Of a DNA stretch of 35,380 bases, positions 9,182 to 17,451 are shown piece by piece. Below the pieces are notes generated by a model. It worked only from the letters and a program-made list of their open reading frames with translations, searched no databases and was not told where the DNA came from. Numbering within the stretch: position 1 is the first letter of the stretch; each line of letters starts with the position of its first letter. The translations under genes were made by a program, and so were the position numbers. Source of the stretch: a virus; the IMG/VR virus record IMGVR_UViG_3300046804_002345, positions 1 through 35,380 of that record. One strand, given 5' to 3'.

Positions 9182-9843
9182 GCCAAAGGAATCCAGTGTT
9201 GCTCTTGTGAAGACCCAAAACGCATAATATCTCTAAGTGGAATTACATCATATGCAACTGTAATTCTAGGACCATCCCAATCCCAATCAGCCATTGCATG
9301 TGGATGTCCCATTTCTGACAAAATTGCACGGTTATTAGTATTATAGTTTTCTACATACTTATCAAATGCCTTATAGTGTGTTATTGATGGTTCTGCATTT
9401 ACACAATAGTACCCGTGAAAGTTTGGTGCTCCAAGTGGACCATGATCGTGCCAATCCAACTTGCCTTTTTTAGTATGATTAATATTAAACCAACCCTGTA
9501 GCATATATTTTTGTTCGTCGAAATCAATATCGTAATATTCACATGCTTCTTTAACCATGTCAGACACGGCAAGGTATAAATGATAAATTTCTTCGATATG
9601 AAACTGGAATACGTTGTACTGTCTCCATTTCATGGTTGAAACGCTATTGGATGATTTCCAAATTTCATTATCTGTAACGGGCGTTACACCAGTTACCTGT
9701 GCTTGTTCAATTTTTTGGTATCTGTCTTGTAGTTCTCCTGCTAGACGAACTAAATCATTATTAAGATATCTTTCAAAAAATCTGTGTGGTTGTGTGGACT
9801 TACTTACGCTTTGTAGTCCTTCTGTTGGAAAATCTTCCATCAT
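9178..9843 (-). CDS. 2OG-Fe(II) oxygenase-like protein (HDH type), copy B
   Basis: 221-aa paralogue of the downstream gene. It has GWFNINHTKK, WHDHGPLGAPNFHGYY, NAEPSITHY, NNRAILSEMGHPH and PRITVAYDV, so the proximal HDH, distal GHPH and Arg of the fold are all present. The reaction is presumably 2-oxoglutarate-dependent hydroxylation; the substrate is unknown. The ATG at 9843 is preferred because GGAG lies six bases upstream. An in-frame ATG at 9855 would add four residues. A -10 (TATAAT at 9867-9872) precedes it. Confidence 0.75.
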   Translation of the reverse strand: MMEDFPTEGLQSVSKSTQPHRFFERYLNNDLVRLAGELQDRYQKIEQAQVTGVTPVTDNEIWKSSNSVSTMKWRQYNVFQFHIEEIYHLYLAVSDMVKEACEYYDIDFDEQKYMLQGWFNINHTKKGKLDWHDHGPLGAPNFHGYYCVNAEPSITHYKAFDKYVENYNTNNRAILSEMGHPHAMADWDWDGPRITVAYDVIPLRDIMRFGSSQEQHWIPLA

Positions 9844-9866
9844 TTTTGTCTCCATTCGACTTTACT

Positions 9867-9872
9867 ATTATA
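9867..9872 (-). promoter_or_regulatory. -10 element of oxygenase pair
   Basis: Minus strand TATAAT preceded by TGGTG. It overlaps the last codons of the sulfotransferase gene and gives a short leader to the oxygenase ATG at 9843. Confidence 0.4.
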
Positions 9873-10587
9873 CACCATTTAAAGACTTGTGCTCATTGGT
9901 TTTGACATAATCATATAGATGATAATCAATACTATTTAACTCTTCAATTCGTGATTTAATGCTTTCAGGAATTTCAAAATCTAGTCCTGAAGACTCATTG
10001 ATAGGATATCTTTGATTAAATAGAGGAAACCCATAGTCCTTCTTACTAATATCTGAAAGCCAATCTAATAATGAATCAATATTTTCCAAAGATACGACTT
10101 TCATCATGTCTATTTTGTCTGTTATTTTTTTAATATCAGACTCATAGTTTTCAATCATCCAGCCGTTAGCAACAATTTCTGGTCTTGTAGCAGCATTCCA
10201 GCGATCTTTATTAGATGAACCAGTCAAAAACTTAGATTGAATATTTCTATGGTTTTCTGAAAATACTGGGTCATAAACCCATTTTTCAAGCAATTCCATT
10301 GTTGGCTTAGTATAAAATACATGCTCAGAGAAGAAATTAAAAGTACTTATGAATCTTTGAAAGGGGTCACGTACCACCGAAAATGAACAAACATCTTCTA
10401 AAATAGTTTCTGGATAACAACCAATATGCCCAAAAATATATTTTGATTTTTTTATTTTATCATCATCAATTTTACTTTTTTGAAATACAAGAGAATAATT
10501 AATTCCCCTACTATTTAATAAGGAAGTAATAGGGGAATAAATAAATGTGCCTGCAGTTCGGGGGATATGATTATGATGATAAATCAC
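9868..10587 (-). CDS. Sulfotransferase (PAPS-dependent)
   Basis: 239-aa protein with both PAPS-binding signatures of the carbohydrate sulfotransferase family (Sulfotransfer_2-like). The 5'-phosphosulfate loop is HIPRTAGT near residues 7-14, and the 3'-phosphate motif is VVRDPFQRFIS near residues 71-81. The family transfers sulfate from PAPS to hydroxyl or amino groups, usually on sugars or peptides. There is no signal peptide, so it should act in the host cytoplasm. The GTG at 10587 is preferred, with GGGGG nine bases upstream; a TTG at 10593 would add two residues. It lies between the oxygenase pair and a Hint-tipped fibre protein, so those fibres or host glycans are candidate substrates (inference). 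Confidence 0.8.
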   Translation of the reverse strand: MIYHHNHIPRTAGTFIYSPITSLLNSRGINYSLVFQKSKIDDDKIKKSKYIFGHIGCYPETILEDVCSFSVVRDPFQRFISTFNFFSEHVFYTKPTMELLEKWVYDPVFSENHRNIQSKFLTGSSNKDRWNAATRPEIVANGWMIENYESDIKKITDKIDMMKVVSLENIDSLLDWLSDISKKDYGFPLFNQRYPINESSGLDFEIPESIKSRIEELNSIDYHLYDYVKTNEHKSLNGV

Positions 10588-10617
10588 TCTCAATATCCCC
10601 CGACTATTTATTAAATT

Positions 10618-11997
10618 TTAATAGAACTTCAGATTGTGCATAACTAGATTTGCTGCAAGGAATGTATCAGCATCTTCACAGTCAAATCTAAATGTATTTG
10701 CATCTCCTTCAATCTGTTGTACTGTTTGAATTAGTACTTCAGAGAAAGCATCATGCTCATATGAATATTCAATTACGTAATCTCCTGGTTCTAATGAACC
10801 TGATAGAACGTACATATAAGCACCATTGCGCTTTGTAAGAATTGGCTGATTAAGTGAGAACTTCTTAGAAGCCTCTCCATTAATTGTCATTGTTACAGTT
10901 TTTGGTTGTGGTGTCTTAGAAATAACCTTTGTTTTACGTAGTTCTAGATTTGTAATTGTTGGGGAAGACCATTCTAGTGAAGAATCAAATCCTTCATCTA
11001 GGTACTCAGCCCATACAACACCCCATACTTCATCTCCAGGCTGAACTTCACTTGCTGGCTTTGTTCCATATCCACCAGTTTCAGTAACAACTGAGATTAA
11101 TGTATTTTCATCAACGCATCCTCCGAATGAGAATGGTGAGAAACCGAATACACCGAATGGTGAGAAACCAAATGGTGAGAAGCCGAATACACCGAACGGA
11201 GAGAATCCGAATGGTGAGAAACCGAACACGCCAAATGGTGAGAATCCAAACACGCCAAATGGTGAGAATCCAAATGGAGAGAATCCAAACACACCAAATG
11301 GTGAGAATCCGAATACACCGAATGGTGAGAATCCAAATACTGAGAAAGGTACGAATGAGAACGTAGTGGTTGTTGATGAATAATCAGACCATTCTCCATA
11401 ACCATCAGCGTTCTGTGCACGTACACGATATGCTTGTGCTGTTCCACCTTCTTGGTTTACGTTTACAGATGTTGATGAGGTTGTTCCAGACTTACCGTCG
11501 TTAGATTCCCATTGATATCCTGTAATTGCAGATCCACCATTTTCAGGTGCAGACCATGAAACTGTATCGTATGATACGTTCGATGGAGAAGATGCTGATG
11601 GTGCTGAAGGCTTTCCTGGAAGACCAGTAACGTCTTGTGATCCACCAGAAACTTCTGTTGAAGTTACTGATGTATTTGATTGTCCAATTGTTGCATTGGC
11701 CTTAATCTTAAATGTCCAGGATGCTCCAGAACGTAGCCCTGTAACTCTATAAGGAGAAGTTGTTGCTGTAAAAGTTCTATCTCCATATGTTGCATTACTT
11801 GCAGTGATTGTATATGATGATGCTGCGGATCCAATACCGCTTCCTGGCATGAAATATACATCATAATCTCCACTAAGGTAAGATACTCCAACACGTACTA
11901 CTGATGTAATAACTGGGTCTGCTGGTTGAATACCCCAGTATCTAATAGTCTGCTTAGCAGCCTTAGATGCTTTACCGCCTCTTCTAATAATTCCCAT
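10618..11997 (-). CDS. FN3-repeat tail protein with FSPFG repeats and C-terminal Hint domain
   Basis: 459-aa modular protein. Residues 25-120 and 125-210 are two fibronectin-III-like sandwiches (KPSAPSASSPSN, SGVTW-like strands, YRVRAQNADGYGEWSD). Residues 213-292 are a low-complexity run of FSPFG and VFG units. From C294 (GGCVDENTLISV) to the end lies a Hint/intein-like domain ending VMHNLKFY. The Hint block-A cysteine and the terminal HN are present, but the residue after HN is Leu, so splicing is not expected; self-cleavage is possible. The block-B histidine appears replaced (LNQPIL instead of TxxHPI). Shine-Dalgarno AAGGGGAAG precedes the ATG. A surface-binding fibre role is likely by context. 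Confidence 0.8.
   Translation of the reverse strand: MGIIRRGGKASKAAKQTIRYWGIQPADPVITSVVRVGVSYLSGDYDVYFMPGSGIGSAASSYTITASNATYGDRTFTATTSPYRVTGLRSGASWTFKIKANATIGQSNTSVTSTEVSGGSQDVTGLPGKPSAPSASSPSNVSYDTVSWSAPENGGSAITGYQWESNDGKSGTTSSTSVNVNQEGGTAQAYRVRAQNADGYGEWSDYSSTTTTFSFVPFSVFGFSPFGVFGFSPFGVFGFSPFGFSPFGVFGFSPFGVFGFSPFGFSPFGVFGFSPFGFSPFGVFGFSPFSFGGCVDENTLISVVTETGGYGTKPASEVQPGDEVWGVVWAEYLDEGFDSSLEWSSPTITNLELRKTKVISKTPQPKTVTMTINGEASKKFSLNQPILTKRNGAYMYVLSGSLEPGDYVIEYSYEHDAFSEVLIQTVQQIEGDANTFRFDCEDADTFLAANLVMHNLKFY
11122..11361 (-). repeat. Tandem coding repeats for FSPFG/VFG units
   Basis: About 80 codons built from degenerate copies of a unit coding FSPFGVFG, with some units shortened to FSPFG. 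The bases vary at silent positions, so selection on the peptide is likely rather than recent slippage alone. Confidence 0.85.
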
Positions 11998-12024
11998 TTA
12001 TATCTTCCCCTTTTCGTATTTAAA

Positions 12025-13485
12025 TTATGCTGTTAGGTCGCCTGAAACGATCCAAGTGTTTGTATCACGCTTGATTGCTGTTGCTGCAGAGTACTGAGCA
12101 CGTAATTTCAAACCTGGTGTGTAAAGAACTGTAACTCCTGCTGCTGCAGCAATTGTTGTCTGTCCTGTTCCACGTTGGAAAATATCGATAGCAGTTCCGA
12201 CTGGGAATGCCACTGAGGCATTTGTAGGAATAGTTACTGTATTAGCACTTGATCCTGTCATTTCTACCATATTTGTTGCATCTGAAAGTGCAAGTGTATA
12301 ACTTGATGCTTGTGCATTGAATGATGATAATGTTGCTGCATCAAGTTCTGTCTTACTTGCCTTTGCTGCAAGTGCATTTGTAATTGTTGTTGCATAGTTT
12401 GCGTCATTACCAAGTGCTGCAGCCAACTCATTAAGTGTATTAAGGGTTGATGGAGCAGATGCTACTAAATCTGAAACTGCACCAGTTACGAATGCTGTTG
12501 TTGCAATTTGTGTAGTATTTGTTCCTGCTGTTGCAGTTGGTGCTGCTGGTGTACCAGTAAATGTTGGTGAAGCCAGTGCTGCTTTTGCTGCAAGATCTGA
12601 TGTAAGACTTGTAATCTTATTTTGTGATAGTGTTCCACTGATCTTAGCATCTGTTACAGATTCATCAGATGGTGTACGTGTATCTGATAGACGTGAGTCA
12701 TTTGTATAAACAAGGTCATCTGTATTAGAGATACCATGAACATTTGTCTTATCTGCATTATGATCTGAAATTGCTGCTGATGTTGCTACACCTGCTGCAG
12801 TAAGTGCTGCAGTTGCTTTTGATTGTGCATCTGCTGCTGCGGTTGCTGTTGCTTGACTAACTGCATCGTTTACTCCAATTGCTACTGCATCATCAATTGC
12901 ATCGTTCATAGCAGTTGTTGTAACAAGAACTGTTGTGTCTGCAATACCGTGAACATTGTGGCTTGCATTGTGTGCTGATAGTGAGTCTGCAGATAAATCT
13001 ACTGCAGATTGAATTGTTGTCTCAAGTGCAGTTGTAAGATTAGCATTTGTTACTAACTCTGCTGTATCTGCAATACCGTGAACACTTTCTGTAAGAGCAT
13101 TGTGTACTGATAATGCTCCTTCAGTATTGGTAAGGGCTGTTTGTGCAGCCTGAACTGCATCTGCAATTTCCTTAAGAGTGTCTAGTGCTTCTGGTGCTGA
13201 ATCTACAAGGTCTGCTAATTGACCAAGTGGGATTCTTCCGACTGAGTTAAGTGTTGCCACACCATTTGGCACACCCTTTTCTGTAAGCGGAACATAATCA
13301 TCGAGTGTTCCACCTAGGTCTTCTAAATTCTTGAAGTAGGAGAGGTCTGACCATGCGTTAACGCCGTCACCAATCTTAAATTGGCTGGTATCTGTTTCAA
13401 ATCCAATTTCTCCTGCTGCCAAAATTGGGTCTGCATCAGTCCATTGCTGAGCAGTACCTCTGCGTTGCTGCATTCTTGTTGCCAT
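12025..13485 (-). CDS. Tail fibre with phage-tropism-type N-terminus
   Basis: 486-aa fibre. The N-terminus MATRMQQRRGTAQQWTDADP followed by ILAAGEIGFETDT and FKIGDGVNAWSDL is the common phage fibre module related to the Mtd/hyaluronidase N-terminal domain. The middle (about residues 90-400) is Ala/Thr-rich and probably forms coiled-coil or beta-rod segments, with repeats of HNALTESVHGIADTAELV type. The last 80 residues form a C-terminal module ending DTNTWIVSGDLTA, shared with the protein at 20766-21401. ATG 13485 is chosen because AAGGAG lies nine bases upstream; the longer frame from 13515 has no such site. Confidence 0.8.
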   Translation of the reverse strand: MATRMQQRRGTAQQWTDADPILAAGEIGFETDTSQFKIGDGVNAWSDLSYFKNLEDLGGTLDDYVPLTEKGVPNGVATLNSVGRIPLGQLADLVDSAPEALDTLKEIADAVQAAQTALTNTEGALSVHNALTESVHGIADTAELVTNANLTTALETTIQSAVDLSADSLSAHNASHNVHGIADTTVLVTTTAMNDAIDDAVAIGVNDAVSQATATAAADAQSKATAALTAAGVATSAAISDHNADKTNVHGISNTDDLVYTNDSRLSDTRTPSDESVTDAKISGTLSQNKITSLTSDLAAKAALASPTFTGTPAAPTATAGTNTTQIATTAFVTGAVSDLVASAPSTLNTLNELAAALGNDANYATTITNALAAKASKTELDAATLSSFNAQASSYTLALSDATNMVEMTGSSANTVTIPTNASVAFPVGTAIDIFQRGTGQTTIAAAAGVTVLYTPGLKLRAQYSAATAIKRDTNTWIVSGDLTA

Positions 13486-13529
13486 ATTCTTTATCTCCTT
13501 ATGGGTGCTACCCATCTTTTACTTTTCTT

Positions 13530-13538
13530 ATTATAACA
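13530..13538 (-). promoter_or_regulatory. Extended -10 promoter of tropism-type fibre
   Basis: Minus strand TGTTATAAT, giving a leader of roughly 40 bases that contains AAGGAG before the ATG at 13485. Confidence 0.45.
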
Positions 13539-13545
13539 TCAATTT

Positions 13546-14001
13546 TTAGTTGAAGTTATCAATTGGTGAGCCACCATCTGCGGTAACGTCCCAAGATTGT
13601 GTATCTGGTCCACCACCATCAAATCCCTGACCCAGTGGGCTATTGAAACTTCCACCCTCACGGAAGGTAGTAACAATAAATCCTGTTCCATCGATTGCTG
13701 TATCGTGAATGTGTTGTGGAAGATTTTGAGTATCATCAATAGTTGCTTGGGTATACCAAACACCATCATAATAAACATTAACTCTTTTTGTTAATGTATC
13801 TAGCCACATCTTTCCATTTGTTGGTTCTGATGGAGGGGTAGATCCTGCTACAACTGCACCTGAATTAGAATCTACGTATTCTTTAGTAGCAGCGTGTGTT
13901 GAAATAGTTGGCGTACCAACTACGACAGCACCTCCGAAACTACCAGTGCCATTGACCTGTAGGCCATTTTTTACTCTGAAGTCTTTATTTACTGTAGCCA
14001 T
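13546..14001 (-). CDS. Short tail-fibre protein
   Basis: 151-aa protein. Its N-terminus MATVNKDFRVKNGLQVNGTG matches that of the 753-aa fibre just upstream (MATVNKNFKIKQGLIVEGTE), suggesting a shared attachment module. It then contains STHAATKEYVDSN, PSEPTNGKMWLDT and a Gly-rich end (FREGGSFNSPLGQGFDGGG). The WLDT...VYYDGVWY block is common in phage fibres. Likely a structural accessory of the fibre; the shared N-terminus suggests a common partner on the virion. AAGGGG precedes the ATG. Confidence 0.7.
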   Translation of the reverse strand: MATVNKDFRVKNGLQVNGTGSFGGAVVVGTPTISTHAATKEYVDSNSGAVVAGSTPPSEPTNGKMWLDTLTKRVNVYYDGVWYTQATIDDTQNLPQHIHDTAIDGTGFIVTTFREGGSFNSPLGQGFDGGGPDTQSWDVTADGGSPIDNFN

Positions 14002-14021
14002 TATCTACCCCTTATCAAAAA

Positions 14022-16283
14022 TTAGTCGCCGTATGCAAGCAACATGCCTGATACGATAACCTCTGTTGAATTATTTACTGCATTTACTGTTAATGAGTAT
14101 GTACCGTTGGCAAATTCTGCAGAGATATCTCCAAGAATTCCATTTGTATGAACGATAGCATATTCTGTGATAGCAACATTTCCATTATCATCCTTAGTTA
14201 CAAGAACTTCGGAAACCTGTGAATGCTGTCCTTCACGAACTCTTACTAGGAACTTCGCTGCTGGGAATGAGTTACCATTCCATTCATAAACTGTTGTAAT
14301 ACCTGAGTTTGGAACCCATGTATATGTACCAATTTGCTTAGTTGCCCAAGTAAAGTTAATCTCTTGGTATGTAGGTGATGCGCTTGAGTTACCTTCAGCG
14401 ATTGCATTATTAATGTCTCCACCTACAGCATCAAGTGCTCTTTGGTTTGTGAAGTAAAGATGATTTACACCTTCTTCAATAACGTCAGTATTAATTGCAT
14501 CAACTGCGTCTGTTACTGCTGTTTGAATATTACCAGCAACTGCAGCCTGTGCACGAGATTCTGTGAAGTAAAGATGATTTACACCTTCTTCAATAGCATC
14601 TGTGTCAATTGCATTTACTGCTGATTCGATTGCAGAGTTTCTATCTGAAACTTCTTGAGCAATTGCAGCATCTAAATCTACACCAACTGATGTGTTTAGA
14701 TTACTAATTGCAAGGGTAATTGCAGAATCTCTATCTGTAACTTCTTGTTGAACTGCTGCAGAAATTGCAGAGTTTCTATTAGTTACCTCGCTAGAAATTG
14801 CTGATGAAATTGCAGAGTTTCTATCTGCAACTTCTTGTGTAATTTCTGTATTTGTATATGAGTTTGCTGCTGCTTCTGCTGCGTTAGCCTTTGAGGTTGC
14901 ATCCAATGCTGCGGTAGCCTCTGCTGCAGATCGAGCAGCGTTAGCCTTTGCTGTAGCGTCTAGTGCTGCTGCAGCGATTGCATTATCTTCTGCTGTGTCA
15001 GCATATCCTTGTGCTGTTTCTTCTGCTTGGGACTTTGCTGTTGCAATGTCATCGGTGACTGTGCTATAAAGTGTTGAATCTGCATTGGTAGCAAATGTTT
15101 CTGCTGCAGATTGTGCATTTGAAGCATAGCCTTGTGCTGCTGTGTCAAGATCAGAAATTTCTGAATCAACATATGTTGTATCAGCCTTAGTTGCAACAAG
15201 ATTTGTTACGTCTGTAGCATAATTTGGATTGTCAGCAATTGCTGCTGCCAACTCATTAAGTGTGTCTAGCATTGCAGGTGCTGAATCAACAAGTGCAGCG
15301 ACTGCTGCATCTGCATGAGCATTTGCATCAGAGATTGCTGCAGCCTTTGCAGTTGCGATATCTGTTGTGACTGTTGAATAAAGTGCTACATTTGCTGCAT
15401 CTGCAGTTGCCTCTGCTGCTGCTTGTGCAGCATTTGCTTTAGTAGTAGCGTCTGCTGAAGCAGTTGCCTCTGCTGCTGCTTGTGCAGCATTTGCTTTAGT
15501 AGTAGCGTCTGCTGAAGCAGTTGCCTCTGCTGCTGCTTGTGCAGCGTTAGCCTTTTGAGTAGCATCTGCGGATGCTGTAGAAATTGCATTTGATTTAGCA
15601 GTGTTTGCCTTTGTGGTAGCATCTAGTGCTGCTGCTGCAATTGCATCTGCTTCTGCTTGATCTGCATATGCTTGCAAAGAAAGGTCTAATGCAGTAATTT
15701 CATCATCTGTATATGAATTTGCACTTGCCTCTGCAGCATTAGCCTTATTAGTGGCATCTGTAGATGCTGCTGAAATAGCCTCTGACTTTGCTGTAGCAAT
15801 TGCAGAGTTACGATTTGTAACCTCTGTAGAGATTTGTGCATCTGTATATGTTCTTGCGTCGCTGATTGCTTGGGACTTTGCTGTTGCAACTTCTGCATCT
15901 GTTGCAAAGTCTGCATCAATGCTTGTGGCAATTTGTACATTGGATGTACCATCAAAGGAAACAGATCCTGTGATATCTCCAGTTAATTCAATTGTACGAG
16001 GTGTCTGAAGTGCGGTTGCTGTATCTGCATTACCGTTCAAATCACCAGTTACATCGCCAACTAGGTCTGCACTGATTGTTCCTGCTGAAAAATCACCATT
16101 AGCATCACGCTTTACAACCTTATTTGGTTCGTTAGAAGTTGAAGCACCACCACCAGCAAGATTAACAATATAATCTTGGTCTGCTTGCTTCTTTGTAAGA
16201 ATATCATTACCGTTTACTGTTGCTTCTGTGCCTTCAACGATAAGACCTTGCTTGATTTTGAAGTTCTTATTTACTGTTGCCAT
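14022..16283 (-). CDS. Long Ala-rich coiled-coil tail fibre
   Basis: 753-aa fibre. The N-terminal attachment-like module (residues 1-100, MATVNKNFKIKQGLIVEGTE) is followed by DLVGDVTGDLNGNADTATAL. Residues about 100-560 are a long Ala/Thr/Asn-rich stretch of heptad-like repeats (ATTKANAAQAAAEATASAD), predicted coiled-coil rod. Two copies of IEEGVNHLYFT lie near residues 560-620. The C-terminal beta domain (about residues 650-753) resembles the end of the 148-aa protein encoded upstream. Two perfect 57-bp tandem copies lie in the rod. Shine-Dalgarno AAGGAG precedes the ATG. Likely a trimeric receptor-binding fibre. Confidence 0.8.
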   Translation of the reverse strand: MATVNKNFKIKQGLIVEGTEATVNGNDILTKKQADQDYIVNLAGGGASTSNEPNKVVKRDANGDFSAGTISADLVGDVTGDLNGNADTATALQTPRTIELTGDITGSVSFDGTSNVQIATSIDADFATDAEVATAKSQAISDARTYTDAQISTEVTNRNSAIATAKSEAISAASTDATNKANAAEASANSYTDDEITALDLSLQAYADQAEADAIAAAALDATTKANTAKSNAISTASADATQKANAAQAAAEATASADATTKANAAQAAAEATASADATTKANAAQAAAEATADAANVALYSTVTTDIATAKAAAISDANAHADAAVAALVDSAPAMLDTLNELAAAIADNPNYATDVTNLVATKADTTYVDSEISDLDTAAQGYASNAQSAAETFATNADSTLYSTVTDDIATAKSQAEETAQGYADTAEDNAIAAAALDATAKANAARSAAEATAALDATSKANAAEAAANSYTNTEITQEVADRNSAISSAISSEVTNRNSAISAAVQQEVTDRDSAITLAISNLNTSVGVDLDAAIAQEVSDRNSAIESAVNAIDTDAIEEGVNHLYFTESRAQAAVAGNIQTAVTDAVDAINTDVIEEGVNHLYFTNQRALDAVGGDINNAIAEGNSSASPTYQEINFTWATKQIGTYTWVPNSGITTVYEWNGNSFPAAKFLVRVREGQHSQVSEVLVTKDDNGNVAITEYAIVHTNGILGDISAEFANGTYSLTVNAVNNSTEVIVSGMLLAYGD
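15406..15519 (-). repeat. 57-bp perfect tandem repeat (two copies plus partial)
   Basis: The same 57 bases occur at 15406-15462 and 15463-15519, and a third partial copy begins at 15520. The unit encodes 19 residues of the coiled-coil rod. Perfect identity at silent sites suggests recent duplication. Confidence 0.85.
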
Positions 16284-16297
16284 TTGTATCTCCTTAT

Positions 16298-16744
16298 TTA
16301 TGCCTTAAGTCCAATACGTGCAAAACGTGCTGTGACTGGCGTAATTGCAGGATCTGGAGTCACTGTTAAAGCGACGGTATTTCCAGTCCTTGAGACGCTA
16401 ATGGTGCCAATATTCCCATCATTGTCTATTGTGCCATATTCGCTGACGTTAATGTTATTACCGTCAACTAAAACTGTAATTTCTGTAGCATAGAATTTAT
16501 TGTTTCCTGATGCTGTCATAGATAGAGAAACAAGGTACTTGACCATACGCCAGTCGGATGCACTAAAGTTATCGATGACTGTAGCGTTCTCTATTCCGTT
16601 GATTGTATTTTCGTTATTGCCTGATGTGCCAAGATCTGTTGCTTGAGCAGATACTGAGTCAATTAAATCCTCATAATCTTCCTGTGTAGGACGATCACCT
16701 GTTTGAAATTTATTCTTGACTAATGATAATGATAACTTTGCCAT
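16298..16744 (-). CDS. Tail-fibre associated protein
   Basis: 148-aa protein (MAKLSLSLVKNKFQTGDRPT...). The N-terminal part (QEDYEDLIDSVSAQATDLG) is helical. The C-terminal half is a beta domain (ATEITVLVDGNNINVSEYGT) similar in pattern to the end of the 753-aa fibre encoded next. Its start codon lies six bases after an extended -10 with no Shine-Dalgarno, so translation may be leaderless. Probably a fibre subunit or connector; not assigned further. Confidence 0.65.
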   Translation of the reverse strand: MAKLSLSLVKNKFQTGDRPTQEDYEDLIDSVSAQATDLGTSGNNENTINGIENATVIDNFSASDWRMVKYLVSLSMTASGNNKFYATEITVLVDGNNINVSEYGTIDNDGNIGTISVSRTGNTVALTVTPDPAITPVTARFARIGLKA

Positions 16745-16750
16745 GTATGA

Positions 16751-16759
16751 ATTATAGCA
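16751..16759 (-). promoter_or_regulatory. Extended -10 promoter, leaderless spacing
   Basis: Minus strand TGCTATAAT, six bases, then ATG at 16744. Confidence 0.55.
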
Positions 16760-16766
16760 TTATTTT

Positions 16767-17024
16767 TCACAGAATGTAATTGCTGTGTCCAATAATAGCC
16801 ACTCCGATCCCTGCTGGATTTTTCCTAGTGTAGCCATCTAAAACTACATTGGAAATTCTAAGTTTAAAAGGTAAGTATTCATTTACTAATACCTTTTTAG
16901 GTGCTTGTGTTAGTTCAACCTCAACATATCGACTATCTAGGTTGGTAATTTCGCCTATTGGATTAAGTGTTGCTAATCCTACTAAGGCTGCACTCGTTAT
17001 TGTGGTTACAACCTGCTTTGCCAT
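16767..17024 (-). CDS. Small tail-region protein, unknown
   Basis: 85-aa protein (MAKQVVTTITSAALVGLATL...) with an apolar N-terminal stretch (residues 4-22), then VEVELTQAPKKVLVNEYLPF. The start overlaps the end of the upstream BppU_N-like gene. No family is recognised. The hydrophobic segment is interrupted and followed by polar strands, so I do not call it a membrane protein. Confidence 0.55.
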   Translation of the reverse strand: MAKQVVTTITSAALVGLATLNPIGEITNLDSRYVEVELTQAPKKVLVNEYLPFKLRISNVVLDGYTRKNPAGIGVAIIGHSNYIL

Positions 17025-17428
17025 TATTCACGATCAGTTACTTCATCAATAACTGTCATTACTCCTCTACAAACAGTCCAAACAACTACAGAATCTGATA
17101 GTTGAACGTCAAAAATATCTCCTGTTGCTAATTGCTTGCAGTGTGCTGGAGTAAGATATACTGTAAACTCTCCATTGCTATCAAATTCAGTTTTTGATGG
17201 ATTTGTTGAAAACAATAATGCTGTACCTCTGCGGAAATCTGCTTTGATTGTATAATCTTCTGGGTTAATTGCATTTGCATTATCATCTTCTACATAAATT
17301 CTAAAAGATGCGCTATCGCCTTTAACAACTGTCCATCTTACTTTTGGTGGAATTGCACCAACAGGAATTTCACCTGCAGCATTTGTTGCTTGCGTAGATG
17401 TAATAGTAGTTGTTCTTAATACCGCCAT
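17024..17428 (-). CDS. BppU_N-like tail/baseplate protein, copy 1
   Basis: 134-aa protein with the KGDSASFRIYVEDDN block of the BppU N-terminal/Ig-like family found in phage baseplate and fibre adaptors (WTVVKGDSASF, YTIKADFRRG, SDSVVVWTVCRGVMTVIDEV). Paralogues lie at 23360-23716 and 25109-25495. The ATG follows an extended -10 by six bases, so the mRNA may be leaderless. Likely links fibre and baseplate. Confidence 0.7.
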   Translation of the reverse strand: MAVLRTTTITSTQATNAAGEIPVGAIPPKVRWTVVKGDSASFRIYVEDDNANAINPEDYTIKADFRRGTALLFSTNPSKTEFDSNGEFTVYLTPAHCKQLATGDIFDVQLSDSVVVWTVCRGVMTVIDEVTDRE

Positions 17429-17434
17429 AATTTA

Positions 17435-17443
17435 ATTATACCA
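17435..17443 (-). promoter_or_regulatory. Extended -10 promoter, leaderless spacing
   Basis: Minus strand TGGTATAAT, six bases, then ATG at 17428. Confidence 0.6.
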
Positions 17444-17451
17444 TTAACGAT

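Noticed and set aside
11100-11366. Arg-rich plus-strand ORF opposite FSPFG repeats
   Set aside because: Simply the complement of the coding repeats; no start signal.
12025-13485. Diversity-generating retroelement around the Mtd-like fibre
   Set aside because: The N-terminal module is shared with tropism determinants, but no reverse transcriptase or template repeat is visible in the window.
14442-16008. Plus-strand ORFs opposite the Ala-rich fibre
   Set aside because: They mirror the repetitive minus-strand codons, lack ribosome binding sites and have shadow-like composition.
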